NCBI RefSeq assembly: GCF_001938565.1
Contig: NZ_MSYM01000016.1
Location: forward strand, 101,467-165,466
Origin: Rhodoferax antarcticus ANT.BR
GTDB taxonomy: Bacteria; Pseudomonadota; Gammaproteobacteria; Burkholderiales; Burkholderiaceae_C
Length of the DNA: 64,000 nucleotides
Direction of reading: 5' to 3'
Below are positions 1-9,116 of the stretch, piece after piece; the first letter of the stretch is position 1; every line of letters begins with the position of its first letter. The notes beneath the pieces were generated by a model. That model searched no databases. It was given only the letters and a program-made list of their open reading frames with translations, and was not told where the DNA came from. The translations under genes were made by a program, and so were the position numbers.

Positions 1-268
1 CTAAACGGGGCGTGGCGGCGCTGCGCAGCGTGGCGCTCAGCACGGCCAACTCCAGGTATTCGCGGGTGTCATCACGGTAGGCGGGCACACCAATGGCTTC
101 GGGCTTGAGGGCGGCTATCCAAAAAAGGTCTTCAATGCTGTCTTGAATCAGGCGTTTGTCGGCGGCGGTGGGTGAGCCGCTGTCGAGCAATAGCTTCTTG
201 GCCACACGCTGGTTCACCATGGCCTGCTGGGGCAGGGCCAGAGCGGCTATCAACGCTTCAGGGGTCAT
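1..268 (-). CDS. DUF4391 domain protein, partial
   Basis: The gene starts at the ATG whose first base is 268 and runs off the left edge, so only about 89 N-terminal residues are visible. The visible protein begins MTPEALIAALALPQQAMVNQ and continues with a VAKKLLLDSG stretch and VPAYRDDTREYLE, which I recognise as the start of DUF4391 proteins. The molecular function is unknown. Members are commonly found beside SNF2/type III-like helicases and DNA methyltransferases in defence loci. It follows the helicase gene by 16 bases on the same strand, so the two are probably co-transcribed. A methyltransferase gene may follow outside the window; that is a guess. Confidence 0.75.
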   Translation of the reverse strand, partial: MTPEALIAALALPQQAMVNQRVAKKLLLDSGSPTAADKRLIQDSIEDLFWIAALKPEAIGVPAYRDDTREYLELAVLSATLRSAATPRL

Positions 269-284
269 GACTACAACTGCGGGG

Positions 285-3200
285 TCAAACAGGCAGGATG
301 GCCAGCCAGGCAACGACTTCAAAGTCGGCAGAGCCTGCAAACTCGCCTGGGCGGGCGTGGGTGCCGCCGGGGGTAAACAAACTGGCCACGGCGCGTTCGG
401 TGCTTTTACCGGCGATGGAGGCGATGGCTTGGGCCAGCAGCCGCTGGGCCTGGCGCATGTCTTCGCCGCCTTTGGTGGCCTTGTCATGGCGGGCACCGGC
501 GGAAGCATCGGGCAGGTCGCGGCCTGCACACAGGCGTTTCAGGCGGTCGAGCACGCGCTTGGCCTGGGTGTAGGGCAGCAACACGGCGGCATCGTCGCCC
601 ACATGGACCATGTAGTGCGGCGCAAGGGGGTAGCCAGGGTCTATGCCCTTTTGAGCGCCCGGCCCCACAGCACGCAGGCAGAACACGATGCCGGGCGGAA
701 TATCGGCATCCAGCGTGGTGGTGACTGCGCTCAATCCCAGCGGAAACCCCTGCGGGCTATTCAGGGCATCGGGGTGTTGCTTTTGGTATTCGGCCAGGTC
801 AATACGGAAATCGGTGAGGGTCAGGTCGGTGATGGCAACGCCGGAGGACAGGTCTTCCATGTCAATGACGGACTCTTGCATCTTGAGGAGCTGCTTGCGC
901 CGGTACTCCAGGTCGTTCATGGGGTTGCCGGACTGTTGCTCGATCAGGTTTTCTTCACCGGTGGCGGAAACGTCAAGCAAGACCATGCGGCCACTGACGC
1001 GCTGCTCCAGGTTGATGTATTCCTCTAGCTCCATGTTGGGCCAAAAGTTGACGAGTTGGATTTGGTTGTTGGGTGAGCCAATGCGATCAATACGGCCAAA
1101 ACGCTGAATGATGCGCACCGGGTTCCAGTGGATGTCAAAGTTGATCAGCCAGTCGCAGTCTTGCAGGTTCTGCCCCTCAGAAATGCAGTCGGTGGCGATC
1201 AACAGGTCGAGGTTGCCCTCGACGGCCATCTCAGCGGGGCGCTCTTTGGCGCGGGGCGCAAAGGCAGACAGGACAGTGCCCAGGTTCTTGCGCAGGCCGG
1301 GTAGGGTGGTTTTGATGCCCGCAGAGCCGGTGACCAGGGCCGATTCCAGACCCAAGTCGGCTTTGGCCCAATCGGCCAGGTTCTCATACAGGTAGGCGGC
1401 GGTGTCGGAAAACGCGGTGAAGACGATGACTTTGCGGTTGCCGGCGTTGGTGGGGTTGCGGCACTTGTTGGCGATCAACTCGCGCAAGGCGCTGAGCTTG
1501 GCATCACGGGCGGCGCTGACTTGTTGGGCGACCGAATGCAGGGTAGCCAGGCGGTTGCGGTCTTCGGTCAGGTCTTGTTTCCAGCGGATCAGGTCCACAT
1601 CGCTGAGCAATACCTTAACTTTCTTGCCCACCAACAGGGATTCAAACGCCGGGTCGTCGATCTCGATGTCGGCAATGTCGAATTCTTCAATCTCGGTGGC
1701 GTGGGCGTCGATACGTGCCAGGGTGGCTTCGACGTCGCGCAGTTGCCGCCCGACGGTGAGGGCAAAAGAGGCCACGGAGCTTTCCATGCGCTTCAATACG
1801 TTGACCCGCATCAGATGTATCAGGCTTTCTTCCCGGTCAGATTGCCTGAATGAGCTTTGGCCGCCTCGAATCTCGGTGCTGTATTTGGCATCGTAGGCGG
1901 CTTGCTTGTGGGGCAGCACATAGCGAAGTGGCGCGTAGCTGGCCAGGTTGAGGCGGCGGATTTCGGTGTTGATCTCGCGGATGGAACTGAATTCACCCGC
2001 CAAGTCCACGTCGGGCTTGATGTTGATAGGTGGCAGACGGTCGGGGAAGCGACCGGTCTCTGTTGTACCGTAGTATTTTTCGATATGGCGGCGCGAGCGG
2101 GCGATGGTCAAGTGGTCCAGCAGGGCGAAGTAGTCAAAGCCCAGCATGTCAATGAGCTGGCCGGGCTTCTTGTCTGCTTCTGGCAGGTCTAGCCAGCGGT
2201 TGAACGCGGTTTGCGCACGGCGCGTGGTGACTTCAATACTGGCAATGCCATGGGCAGACAGGGCTGTGTCGTCCCCTTCGGTGACAAAGGCGATCTGGTT
2301 GCGCAGGTCGGCCAGGCGGTTGTTGACCGGGGTGGCCGACAGCATCAGCACGCGGGTTTTGACGCCCTCGCGGATGATGCGGCGCATCAGATGGTCGTAA
2401 CGGGTCTCGATGCCCTTGCGCGGTGACTTCTTGTTGCGGAAGTTGTGCGACTCGTCGATGACCACCAGGTCGTAATTGCCCCAGTTAACGTGGGTCAGAT
2501 CAATGTCGCCGGACTGGCCGCCGTCACGTGAGAGGTCGGTGTGGTTGAGTACGTCGTAATTGAGGCGATCCGGTGCCAGGATGTTGCGTCGGTCGTTGGA
2601 CTTGTACAGCGTCCAGTTGTCGCGCAGGCGTTTGGGCACCAGTACCAACACACGGTCGTTGCGCAGCTCGTGGTACTTGATGATGGCCAGGGCTTCAAAG
2701 GTTTTGCCCAGGCCCACACTGTCGGCAATGATGCAGCCGCCAAAACGCTCCAATTTGTCGATGGCACCGACGACACCGTCGCGCTGAAACTTGTAGAGCT
2801 TCTTCCACACCACGGTGTTGCGGATGCCGGTGGCGGCGTTGACGATGCGGTCTTCGTCCATGCCGTCGCCGTTTTGGCGAAAGACGTGGTGCAGGATGGC
2901 GGCGTAGACGTGTTTGGGGGATTGGTGGGCGGCTAAGGCCGCTAATTCAGCTAGCAGGGCTGGCTTGGCGTCTGGCTGCGCTTGCAAACCCGCCCATTGC
3001 TGCTCAAACCATTGGCTGAGCATGTGTGCATCGGCAGGGGTTTCGGATGCCTGAATCAGGCTCAGGGGGTTGCCGGGAGTCAGGCCCAGTCCATCTGTAG
3101 TGAAACTGAATGAACCCAGCAAAGCCTGCTGTGGCGTGCCAGTGGCGTCGCGCACGACCATGGCGGCTTGGGGAATGGGGCCACGGCTTTGGCGGACCTC

Positions 3201-3506
3201 GGCGCGAGAGGTAATCCATTCACCAAAACGGTGAGCCAACCAGCGGGTTTGGAGGCGGTTGCGGGCGGCGCGGTCGGCAGCATTGCCCAGCAGGGGCGGT
3301 ATGGCATCAGGGTCAATTTGATTGCCGGACAAGAGTGGCGGCGCTATCAGGCGGGCTTTGGTGACCTGGTCGGTCTCGGCCATCAAAGCGGCATAGGCAA
3401 ACAGTGAATAGCTTGCTGCGAGGACGTCTATTTGGTGGCCGGGCTGCAGCGCCGGACGCAAGAGATCAATGACCCGTTCCTGGCCTGCGTTGCTGACAAA
3501 CTTCAT
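285..3506 (-). CDS. SNF2-family helicase with degenerate PLD-like N-terminus
   Basis: A 1073-residue protein. It has a superfamily 2 helicase core: Walker A (DSVGLGKT, about residue 260), DESH box (about 350), motif III (LSATPVNN), and a C-terminal helicase half ending in QRFGRIDRIG (about 800). The N-terminal 180 residues resemble a phospholipase D-like domain. The distal GSxxFTxxGL part is present (GSFSFTTDGLGL), but the expected HxK is replaced by QAA, so this half should be catalytically dead. It presumably translocates on DNA in a restriction or defence complex; this is inferred from the family and the DUF4391 neighbour 16 bases downstream. It diverges from the terminase gene. Confidence 0.8.
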   Translation of the reverse strand: MKFVSNAGQERVIDLLRPALQPGHQIDVLAASYSLFAYAALMAETDQVTKARLIAPPLLSGNQIDPDAIPPLLGNAADRAARNRLQTRWLAHRFGEWITSRAEVRQSRGPIPQAAMVVRDATGTPQQALLGSFSFTTDGLGLTPGNPLSLIQASETPADAHMLSQWFEQQWAGLQAQPDAKPALLAELAALAAHQSPKHVYAAILHHVFRQNGDGMDEDRIVNAATGIRNTVVWKKLYKFQRDGVVGAIDKLERFGGCIIADSVGLGKTFEALAIIKYHELRNDRVLVLVPKRLRDNWTLYKSNDRRNILAPDRLNYDVLNHTDLSRDGGQSGDIDLTHVNWGNYDLVVIDESHNFRNKKSPRKGIETRYDHLMRRIIREGVKTRVLMLSATPVNNRLADLRNQIAFVTEGDDTALSAHGIASIEVTTRRAQTAFNRWLDLPEADKKPGQLIDMLGFDYFALLDHLTIARSRRHIEKYYGTTETGRFPDRLPPINIKPDVDLAGEFSSIREINTEIRRLNLASYAPLRYVLPHKQAAYDAKYSTEIRGGQSSFRQSDREESLIHLMRVNVLKRMESSVASFALTVGRQLRDVEATLARIDAHATEIEEFDIADIEIDDPAFESLLVGKKVKVLLSDVDLIRWKQDLTEDRNRLATLHSVAQQVSAARDAKLSALRELIANKCRNPTNAGNRKVIVFTAFSDTAAYLYENLADWAKADLGLESALVTGSAGIKTTLPGLRKNLGTVLSAFAPRAKERPAEMAVEGNLDLLIATDCISEGQNLQDCDWLINFDIHWNPVRIIQRFGRIDRIGSPNNQIQLVNFWPNMELEEYINLEQRVSGRMVLLDVSATGEENLIEQQSGNPMNDLEYRRKQLLKMQESVIDMEDLSSGVAITDLTLTDFRIDLAEYQKQHPDALNSPQGFPLGLSAVTTTLDADIPPGIVFCLRAVGPGAQKGIDPGYPLAPHYMVHVGDDAAVLLPYTQAKRVLDRLKRLCAGRDLPDASAGARHDKATKGGEDMRQAQRLLAQAIASIAGKSTERAVASLFTPGGTHARPGEFAGSADFEVVAWLAILPV

Positions 3507-3622
3507 GCGGTGCCGCTCCCCTAGAGACGATTGTTCTGTGTTTTGCTTGGACTATATACCGGGGGTGGAAGGCATCACTAAAAACACCAGCATCGAGCAT
3601 CTTAATCGGCTAATATTTGCTA

Positions 3623-4069
3623 ATGAATATGCACAAAAACCAGCTTACAGCCCGTCAAAAGCTCTTTTGTGAGCATATGGTTGGGGCCGGGCGCGGCTCG
3701 GGGGCGCGAGCGGCGCGGCTCGCCGGATTTTCCGCTGCGTCGTCGCATGTAACAGCGTGCAGGCTTTTGAAGCAAGAAAAGATTGCACGCAGAGTGCGGG
3801 AATTGCAGACGGTTGCTGCAGTGGAGGTTGGTTACACACGGGAGCGAGTGGTTAACGAGCTGGTTGGTGCGTTTAATATGGCCAAGCTGATGGAGAACCC
3901 GGCTGCGATGATTGCTTCGATGCGCCAGATAGCGCTAATTTTTGGCTATTTCAACCAGGAGCCACCGAAGGTGGTTGTCGATTTGAGGGGCGAGGTGGAG
4001 ATGGACCGGCTGCAGCGGCTGTCGGATTCAGAACTGATCGCCCTGATTGCAGTGGGTAACGAGGCGTGA
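3623..4069 (+). CDS. Terminase small subunit
   Basis: A 148-residue protein from ATG 3623; a second ATG lies two codons in. The N-terminal half has the Terminase_2 signature: LTARQKLFCEHM followed by a basic ARAARLAGF and a helix-turn-helix-like CRLLKQEKIARRVRELQ. The C-terminus ends in a short acidic segment. TerS proteins recognise pac/cos DNA and hand it to the large terminase. No large subunit, portal or capsid gene is visible next to it. A lone TerS is a hallmark of satellites that redirect helper-phage packaging. It is transcribed away from the helicase and convergent with the primase gene. The 190 bases after it show nothing I recognise. Confidence 0.75.
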   Translation: MNMHKNQLTARQKLFCEHMVGAGRGSGARAARLAGFSAASSHVTACRLLKQEKIARRVRELQTVAAVEVGYTRERVVNELVGAFNMAKLMENPAAMIASMRQIALIFGYFNQEPPKVVVDLRGEVEMDRLQRLSDSELIALIAVGNEA

Positions 4070-4261
4070 TGGGAGGTGGTTAGGCGATACACCTTACTCA
4101 CCTTGCCTCCTTGAACATGGCTTTTGGGAGACGGATTTCCTTTTTTCTAAAACAAGGTAGTGGAGGTGTTGTAGGTGTCAGGACCCGCGCCCACTCTCAC
4201 TATGGCCATTTTTTAGGTCAAAGCGAAGGTAAGCATAGGTGGGGCCAAACACTACTCTCCA

Positions 4262-6541
4262 TCAAATCCACGGGTCATTTTTAAGCCCCAGCTGTTTGAT
4301 CAGCGACTGACGGCAAGCGGTCTGATTGGGAAGCTGGTAGCAGTCGTTCGGTTTGGCACCTGCTACCGATGCATGAACCACCTTTTTTACTCCACCAGGA
4401 ACGACTTTCGACAAAAACATACCCAGTTTTGTCTCTGAGCTTTTGCTGTTATACGTACCGTTGGCCAGCGCAAACGCTTCACTTATGACGCCCCTGATGG
4501 GGAACTCCCAGCACGTATGTGTCTTGCCCAGGTAATCCATCCACCACTGCATTGCTGGGTCCAGGGAGCGCAACAGCTGTTCGTCAAGGGCATCCGTCCA
4601 CGGGAAACTGCGTACGTCGAAAGCAGAGAGGTCCCGATTCAACAGGTCGTGCATCATGGCGGCAAGGCCGCCTTGGTGCAGCATCTGATGGTCGATGGCT
4701 GCGAAGTACGGTTTGTCCTGAATGTGCTTGTCACTGACCTGCAGCACAAAGTAGCGGCGCTCCCTGTTGCCCGCAGGGACCACCCATTCATTGTTGGATG
4801 CCATCATGATGTGCAACCGATTCGCGGCGGTAATGAGGTTGGCGCCCTTGCCCTCGATCTGGATTGTTGGCTCAGTAACCAAGCCTTTGAGGACGTTTTC
4901 ACCCTGTTTGTCGCCCGCCCAAAGCGCTTCATCCACAAAGAGAAAAACGCAACTGCGCAAGTGGGCGTTGAAATTGCCGACCAGGTGCTTGGATTGGTTG
5001 ATTTGCAGACTGTGCTCGCCGAAAAGCAGACCAAAGAAATAGGCCAATTTTCCTTTGCCGGTACCCCTTTCACCTTTCATAACAACGGCCACTTCACCCA
5101 ATTTATCGGGGTATTGGACGGCGAAGGCTAACCAGTTCAGCAAGTATTCTCCGCAAGAAATATCACCCGCGCAAATCACGTCAAGGATGTGGTGGTGCAG
5201 CAGCGACCAGCTACCCGGTATCGGCGCCACAGAAAAGCCTCTCCATAGGTTGTAACAACCATCGGGCGTAGGCATCCCCGGCATGAAAACGACCTTGTGA
5301 AAAGAGCGCCGCGCAGGGTGATCAAACCAGAGGGAGCCGATGGGGATCATCTTGAAGCTCTCACCCTGTGGGACAGCCAGTTTTTGATTGCAGTAGAAGT
5401 TGCAGAACGGCTCAACCCCCATGCGATTGAGCATGCTGCGATTCAGTTCCGGGTCGAAGTCTTCTTTGAACACCCAGCACTTGCCGCCCTCAAAGGCCAC
5501 GAAATGCGTGTCGTCGAGCGCTTGAACTTTGTCTGGCATCTCGCGCTGCGGGTCAATCCATCCATTTTCTTTCGCCACGTAGAAAACGGTGCCCAATGTC
5601 ACAGAAGCGCCAACCGCCTGGTCTTTGAAGCTATGCCAGGTTGCCTCGGCATCATGCTCGTCGAACTTGGTTGACTTCTTCGACCAAGTTAGCCAGAGTT
5701 TGTAACCTGTCTCAGTCCCAAGCGACTGACGCAGCGCCAGACCGATCCGGACCCATATGTCTCGGTCATCGGAGGGGATGGCCGCCAAGGCACTCTCTAC
5801 GCGCCCCAGTTGATGGACTGATAGGCTTTTGATGGGTGCTTGGGGGACGACGACAAGTGCGGTGCTTTGGGTGGGCATTTTGGGGGCAACATCGGGAATG
5901 GAGTCAGGATTGAGCAGTTCACCGTCGCCAGTGAAGAACTCAAATAGCGCCCCCGCATCCGGCGGACACGCCGGGGTGTACCAGAGCTGTGCGGTGGTTC
6001 TGCAGCGCTTGTCGAGTTGATCGCCAAAGGCCTGCTGAAAGTAGGCATAGACCTTTTCATGCTCAGCTGCCGTCACGGGCCTGCTGTACGGGATCACGAA
6101 GCGCCACATGGGAACAGCTGAGCTATGACTGTAGGAGCTGTAGGCCAGGAATTGAAAGCCTTTGAGCTTGGCTTGCAGGAGCGCCTTGCCAGTCTTTCCA
6201 GTGTCAATATCGCCTGTGAACGCACTCATGAAAGAAACATCAATGGCATCGCGGGTGCCTGACTTTGAAAATGCAGCCATGATGAAATAGGCACCATTCT
6301 TTTCACCGTCGCGGATGCGTTTTTGGGCCGAGAGTTTCTTGTCCAACTTAAGATATTCCGCAAGCGTCAACGTGCCGCGCTTGAGGTCGGGCACGCTGAA
6401 CCGCTGGACCAAGTCCGCCCAGGTCAGTACTTTCTGGGTGGGGTTCCGATCCGTATTGCGGTAGCCAAAGTTCATGGTCAGACTCAGGAGCGCTTTGGCG
6501 GTTTGGGTCTTGCGCGACTTGGGTTTGGTGTTGGCGGCCAT
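4262..6541 (-). CDS. Primase / SF3 helicase (PriCT-2, DUF5906)
   Basis: A 759-residue replication protein. I chose the ATG at 6541 (MAANTKPKSRK) because it lies 4 bases after the alpA stop; an in-frame start at 6661 would overlap alpA. The N-terminal third resembles a primase module, followed by a PriCT-2-like region around residues 235-310. The C-terminal half is a DUF5906/D5-like SF3 ATPase with Walker A GERGTGKG (about residue 490) and an acidic FLFVDEA Walker B (about 530). It would initiate replication of the excised element. It is encoded directly downstream of alpA, so is probably under that regulator. The 3' end faces the terminase gene. Confidence 0.8.
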   Translation of the reverse strand: MAANTKPKSRKTQTAKALLSLTMNFGYRNTDRNPTQKVLTWADLVQRFSVPDLKRGTLTLAEYLKLDKKLSAQKRIRDGEKNGAYFIMAAFSKSGTRDAIDVSFMSAFTGDIDTGKTGKALLQAKLKGFQFLAYSSYSHSSAVPMWRFVIPYSRPVTAAEHEKVYAYFQQAFGDQLDKRCRTTAQLWYTPACPPDAGALFEFFTGDGELLNPDSIPDVAPKMPTQSTALVVVPQAPIKSLSVHQLGRVESALAAIPSDDRDIWVRIGLALRQSLGTETGYKLWLTWSKKSTKFDEHDAEATWHSFKDQAVGASVTLGTVFYVAKENGWIDPQREMPDKVQALDDTHFVAFEGGKCWVFKEDFDPELNRSMLNRMGVEPFCNFYCNQKLAVPQGESFKMIPIGSLWFDHPARRSFHKVVFMPGMPTPDGCYNLWRGFSVAPIPGSWSLLHHHILDVICAGDISCGEYLLNWLAFAVQYPDKLGEVAVVMKGERGTGKGKLAYFFGLLFGEHSLQINQSKHLVGNFNAHLRSCVFLFVDEALWAGDKQGENVLKGLVTEPTIQIEGKGANLITAANRLHIMMASNNEWVVPAGNRERRYFVLQVSDKHIQDKPYFAAIDHQMLHQGGLAAMMHDLLNRDLSAFDVRSFPWTDALDEQLLRSLDPAMQWWMDYLGKTHTCWEFPIRGVISEAFALANGTYNSKSSETKLGMFLSKVVPGGVKKVVHASVAGAKPNDCYQLPNQTACRQSLIKQLGLKNDPWI

Positions 6542-6545
6542 GGTG

Positions 6546-6761
6546 TTATGCCTCAACTTTCGAGGACAGCGCAATTCGGCTTTGAATCCAGCCGTCGATG
6601 CTGGATTCGAGCCAACCGACTGCGCGGGGGCCGAGGGAAATGGATTTTGGGAATTCACCATCGGCCATCTTCTGGTAGATGCCCGAGCGCGAAATGCCGG
6701 TGCGGGCTTGCACCTGGGTGCGCCTCAGAATGACTTGTGGGCTGTGGACTGCTGTGGCCAT
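6546..6761 (-). CDS. AlpA-family excisionase/regulator
   Basis: A 71-residue protein with an N-terminal MerR-like helix-turn-helix: VQARTGISRSGIYQKMADGE followed by FPKSISLGPRAVGW and a C-terminal helix. This is the usual layout of phage AlpA regulators, which act as activators of excision and replication genes in P4-like satellites and PICIs. It precedes the primase gene with 4 bases between them. About 120 bases upstream are gene-free and presumably hold its promoter, but I saw no convincing sigma-70 boxes. Confidence 0.85.
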   Translation of the reverse strand: MATAVHSPQVILRRTQVQARTGISRSGIYQKMADGEFPKSISLGPRAVGWLESSIDGWIQSRIALSSKVEA

Positions 6762-6881
6762 GTTTCGCTCCTGTTGAAGCGCCTTGGACGGGTGTCTAAG
6801 GCATAGCGTTAATGTGCAGAAAATGGCCCCTTTGAACTTACCTTGAATCCAGCCAAAAATTGCGCCGGATAGCCTAGAAGT

Positions 6882-7541
6882 TCACTTTGCAGACGGCAGG
6901 TTGGGGTCTTTGAGCAAAGTCAGACCAGCCGCGATCAGAGGCCCAGGGTCGTAGTTGACTACTCCTGCGGCCTTGAGCGTGGCACGCAGTACGCGGGCAT
7001 AGGCAGCTCCACCACGTGCGGTGGACATATTCGCCGTCAGTTGCTTATCGCTGGTGGATGTGGGCTTCACCTTGAGAGTGTCACGAAACACCGCGGCCAC
7101 CTGATAGGCCAGAACATTGCGGGCGGCATCGGCGATCTTGCGTGGGCGGGCGGATAGTTCGACCAATGCCTTTTCGACCACTTGTCGTACTTGCTCGATA
7201 TCCGACCGCATCTTGCCAAGTGGCGCGTTGGTCGCCTGGCCGATAGCCGTCCGTGCATCTAAGGGCAAGACAGACAGTTGCTCTAGTGCCTTGGCCAAAT
7301 GCTTCTGTAGAGCCGCCACGCTGGCGCGGGCTTCAGCCAAGTTGGGTTTGCTGCGTCGCCCCTTAGGGTCGACTAGCGGCTGGGAGGCCATGTAGTCGTC
7401 TGCGGCATTCATTAATTCGGCAGTCGCAGTCTGCACTACGTCAGGGTCAACTTTGGGGATGCTGGTGAGCACTGTTTTCAACGCATCTACCGACGCGAGT
7501 CGTTTGGCCAATCGGGTTGTGGCTTGCTTGCGGGTGGCCAT
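6882..7541 (-). CDS. Hypothetical protein next to integrase
   Basis: A 219-residue protein I do not recognise. It is rich in alanine, lysine and arginine, basic at the N-terminus (MATRKQATTRLAKRL), and mostly alpha-helical by appearance, with a heptad-like segment around residues 70-140. The C-terminal third carries a conserved-looking GGAAYARVLRATLKAAG segment. No membrane span or signal peptide is visible. Its start lies 2 bases after the integrase stop, so the two are translationally coupled. A role in recombination, directionality or element maintenance is possible, but nothing in the sequence proves it. Confidence 0.6.
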   Translation of the reverse strand: MATRKQATTRLAKRLASVDALKTVLTSIPKVDPDVVQTATAELMNAADDYMASQPLVDPKGRRSKPNLAEARASVAALQKHLAKALEQLSVLPLDARTAIGQATNAPLGKMRSDIEQVRQVVEKALVELSARPRKIADAARNVLAYQVAAVFRDTLKVKPTSTSDKQLTANMSTARGGAAYARVLRATLKAAGVVNYDPGPLIAAGLTLLKDPNLPSAK

Positions 7542-7543
7542 AC

Positions 7544-8932
7544 TTACGCCACTTTCTGGGTGGCCAGCGCTACCAACTCCATCAACCGTTGGCCCAGCGC
7601 ATCAAACGCCTTCAACTGCTCCCCCTCGCGCCGGTCGCGGATGTAAATGCGGGTCACGCGGCTCTGGATCATGTGATTCAGGCATTCGTCGATCACGTCG
7701 CTGCTGATACCTAGGCTGGCCATGGTGGTCGCGGCGGTGCGGCGAAGGTCGTGCGCAGTCCATTTGCCGCCAGGCAGGCTCAGCGATTCGGTGGCGGCGG
7801 TGCGGTTGCTCAGGCGTTTCTCGGGCGGGCGCTGGCGGTCAGAGAGTTGCTTGCCGAATGTCTTGATGTCCAGTGCGTTGCTGCCTTTGGTGTTCGGGAA
7901 AACCCAATGGCAGGGCAGGCCATCAGGAAACAGCACACGCATGGTCGCCAGGTTTTGGATCTGCTTGACCGCAAAGTCACTTAGGTGGACGGTGTGCGGT
8001 CGCTGGTTCTTGGTGTCGGGCAGGTGCCAGGTACGTTTCTCAAGGTCAATGTGCTGCCATTGCGCGTTCATCAGTTCGCCGACGCGGCAGCCGGTGGCCA
8101 GGGTCAGCCAGACGGCGCAAACGCTGCGCAGGCCCATATTGGCCTTGGGTAGCTGCCGAGCCAGCGCCACCACCTCGTCGGCGGTTAACACACGTTCGCG
8201 TTCCGTTTCCGCGCCACCGGCTTGGCGCTTGGTGATGGTGTCCAGCGGGTTGCGGTCCACGATCTCACGCGCCAGCGCGAAGTGGAACATTTGCTTCAAG
8301 TCGGTAAGCAGCACATTGCAGGTGCGCAGTTTGCCTTCGGCTTTCACGGCATCCAGAATGGCGAGTAAGTCGGCTTTGCGCACATCGACGGCGGCTACTT
8401 CACCCAAAACCGGGAATATGCGCCGTTCAAACTGGTCGCGGCTGTACTGGCCACCGTCTTTGCGTCCGCTGCGTTTGCCGTTGGCCAGCACATTGGGGGT
8501 CAGCTCGGTGGCAGCCCAGCGGTCGAACAGCTGCTTGATGGTCAAGCGGCGCTGCTGCTCCAGCTCGGATTGCTTGGCGGTCAGCTCAGCCTGCTTGCGG
8601 GCGGCCTCGTCGTTTTGGACACGGTCGGCCTCGGTTTGTGCGAAGTGGCTGCGCAGGTCTTTGATGCCCGACTGGTACAACTTGGACCAATGGTCTGCCT
8701 TAGCCCGCGCATCGGATAGTTTGAATCCGGCGCGGCCTTTTGGGTCGTAGATGCCGACGGGGAGGGTGTCGCGGCTGCCATCGCTAGTGGTGTGTCGGAA
8801 GTAGAAGGCGCGTTCACCGCGTGGGGTGATGCGCCCCAGGAAGCGGCCCGCGCCACGTGGGCCATCCTCGGTAATCCAGATGTCGGCAGCAGTTGCTGCG
8901 GCCTGCATTTGCTTGTCGGTAATGACACTCAT
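7544..8932 (-). CDS. Tyrosine recombinase (integrase)
   Basis: A 462-residue phage-type integrase. The N-terminal 100 residues resemble a DUF4102-like arm-DNA-binding domain (RITPRGERAFYFRH), then a core-binding region. The catalytic domain has Arg I in ATGCRVGEL (about residue 280), HDLRRT with His and Arg II (about 389), and the Tyr in TRIYIRD (about 427). It should recombine the element with the tRNA-Pro(GGG) site, whose partial copy lies about 185 bases upstream. It is transcribed away from the att site into the element. Its upstream region carries two direct repeats suited to arm-type binding. Confidence 0.92.
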   Translation of the reverse strand: MSVITDKQMQAAATAADIWITEDGPRGAGRFLGRITPRGERAFYFRHTTSDGSRDTLPVGIYDPKGRAGFKLSDARAKADHWSKLYQSGIKDLRSHFAQTEADRVQNDEAARKQAELTAKQSELEQQRRLTIKQLFDRWAATELTPNVLANGKRSGRKDGGQYSRDQFERRIFPVLGEVAAVDVRKADLLAILDAVKAEGKLRTCNVLLTDLKQMFHFALAREIVDRNPLDTITKRQAGGAETERERVLTADEVVALARQLPKANMGLRSVCAVWLTLATGCRVGELMNAQWQHIDLEKRTWHLPDTKNQRPHTVHLSDFAVKQIQNLATMRVLFPDGLPCHWVFPNTKGSNALDIKTFGKQLSDRQRPPEKRLSNRTAATESLSLPGGKWTAHDLRRTAATTMASLGISSDVIDECLNHMIQSRVTRIYIRDRREGEQLKAFDALGQRLMELVALATQKVA

Positions 8933-8968
8933 CAGCTACCCCTTGTACGATATGAAAACCCGATTTCT

Positions 8969-8989
8969 GGTTGCCGTTCGGTTGCCGTT
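8969..8989. repeat. Paired direct repeat, candidate integrase arm site
   Basis: Two copies of GGTTGCCGTT (8969-8978 and 8980-8989) lie 11 bases apart, between the integrase start and the att core. Such short, helically phased repeats are typical of arm-type sites bound by the integrase N-terminal domain. The assignment is by position only. Confidence 0.4.
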
Positions 8990-9116
8990 TCTCGGTGGCT
9001 TTCATTGTATCGCGCTGGACGCTGTTGGAAGTGGTGTTTTTATAAGTGGTTGATTTATAACGATTTGTTGAAATTGGAAGCAATCTTAAGATCGCAAAAA
9101 GCATTAATACGATTGA

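Noticed and set aside
156..1028. 290-codon open frame on the plus strand
   Set aside because: It is the antisense of the helicase C-terminus, which has clear motifs; its own translation is Gly/Gln-rich without a family pattern.
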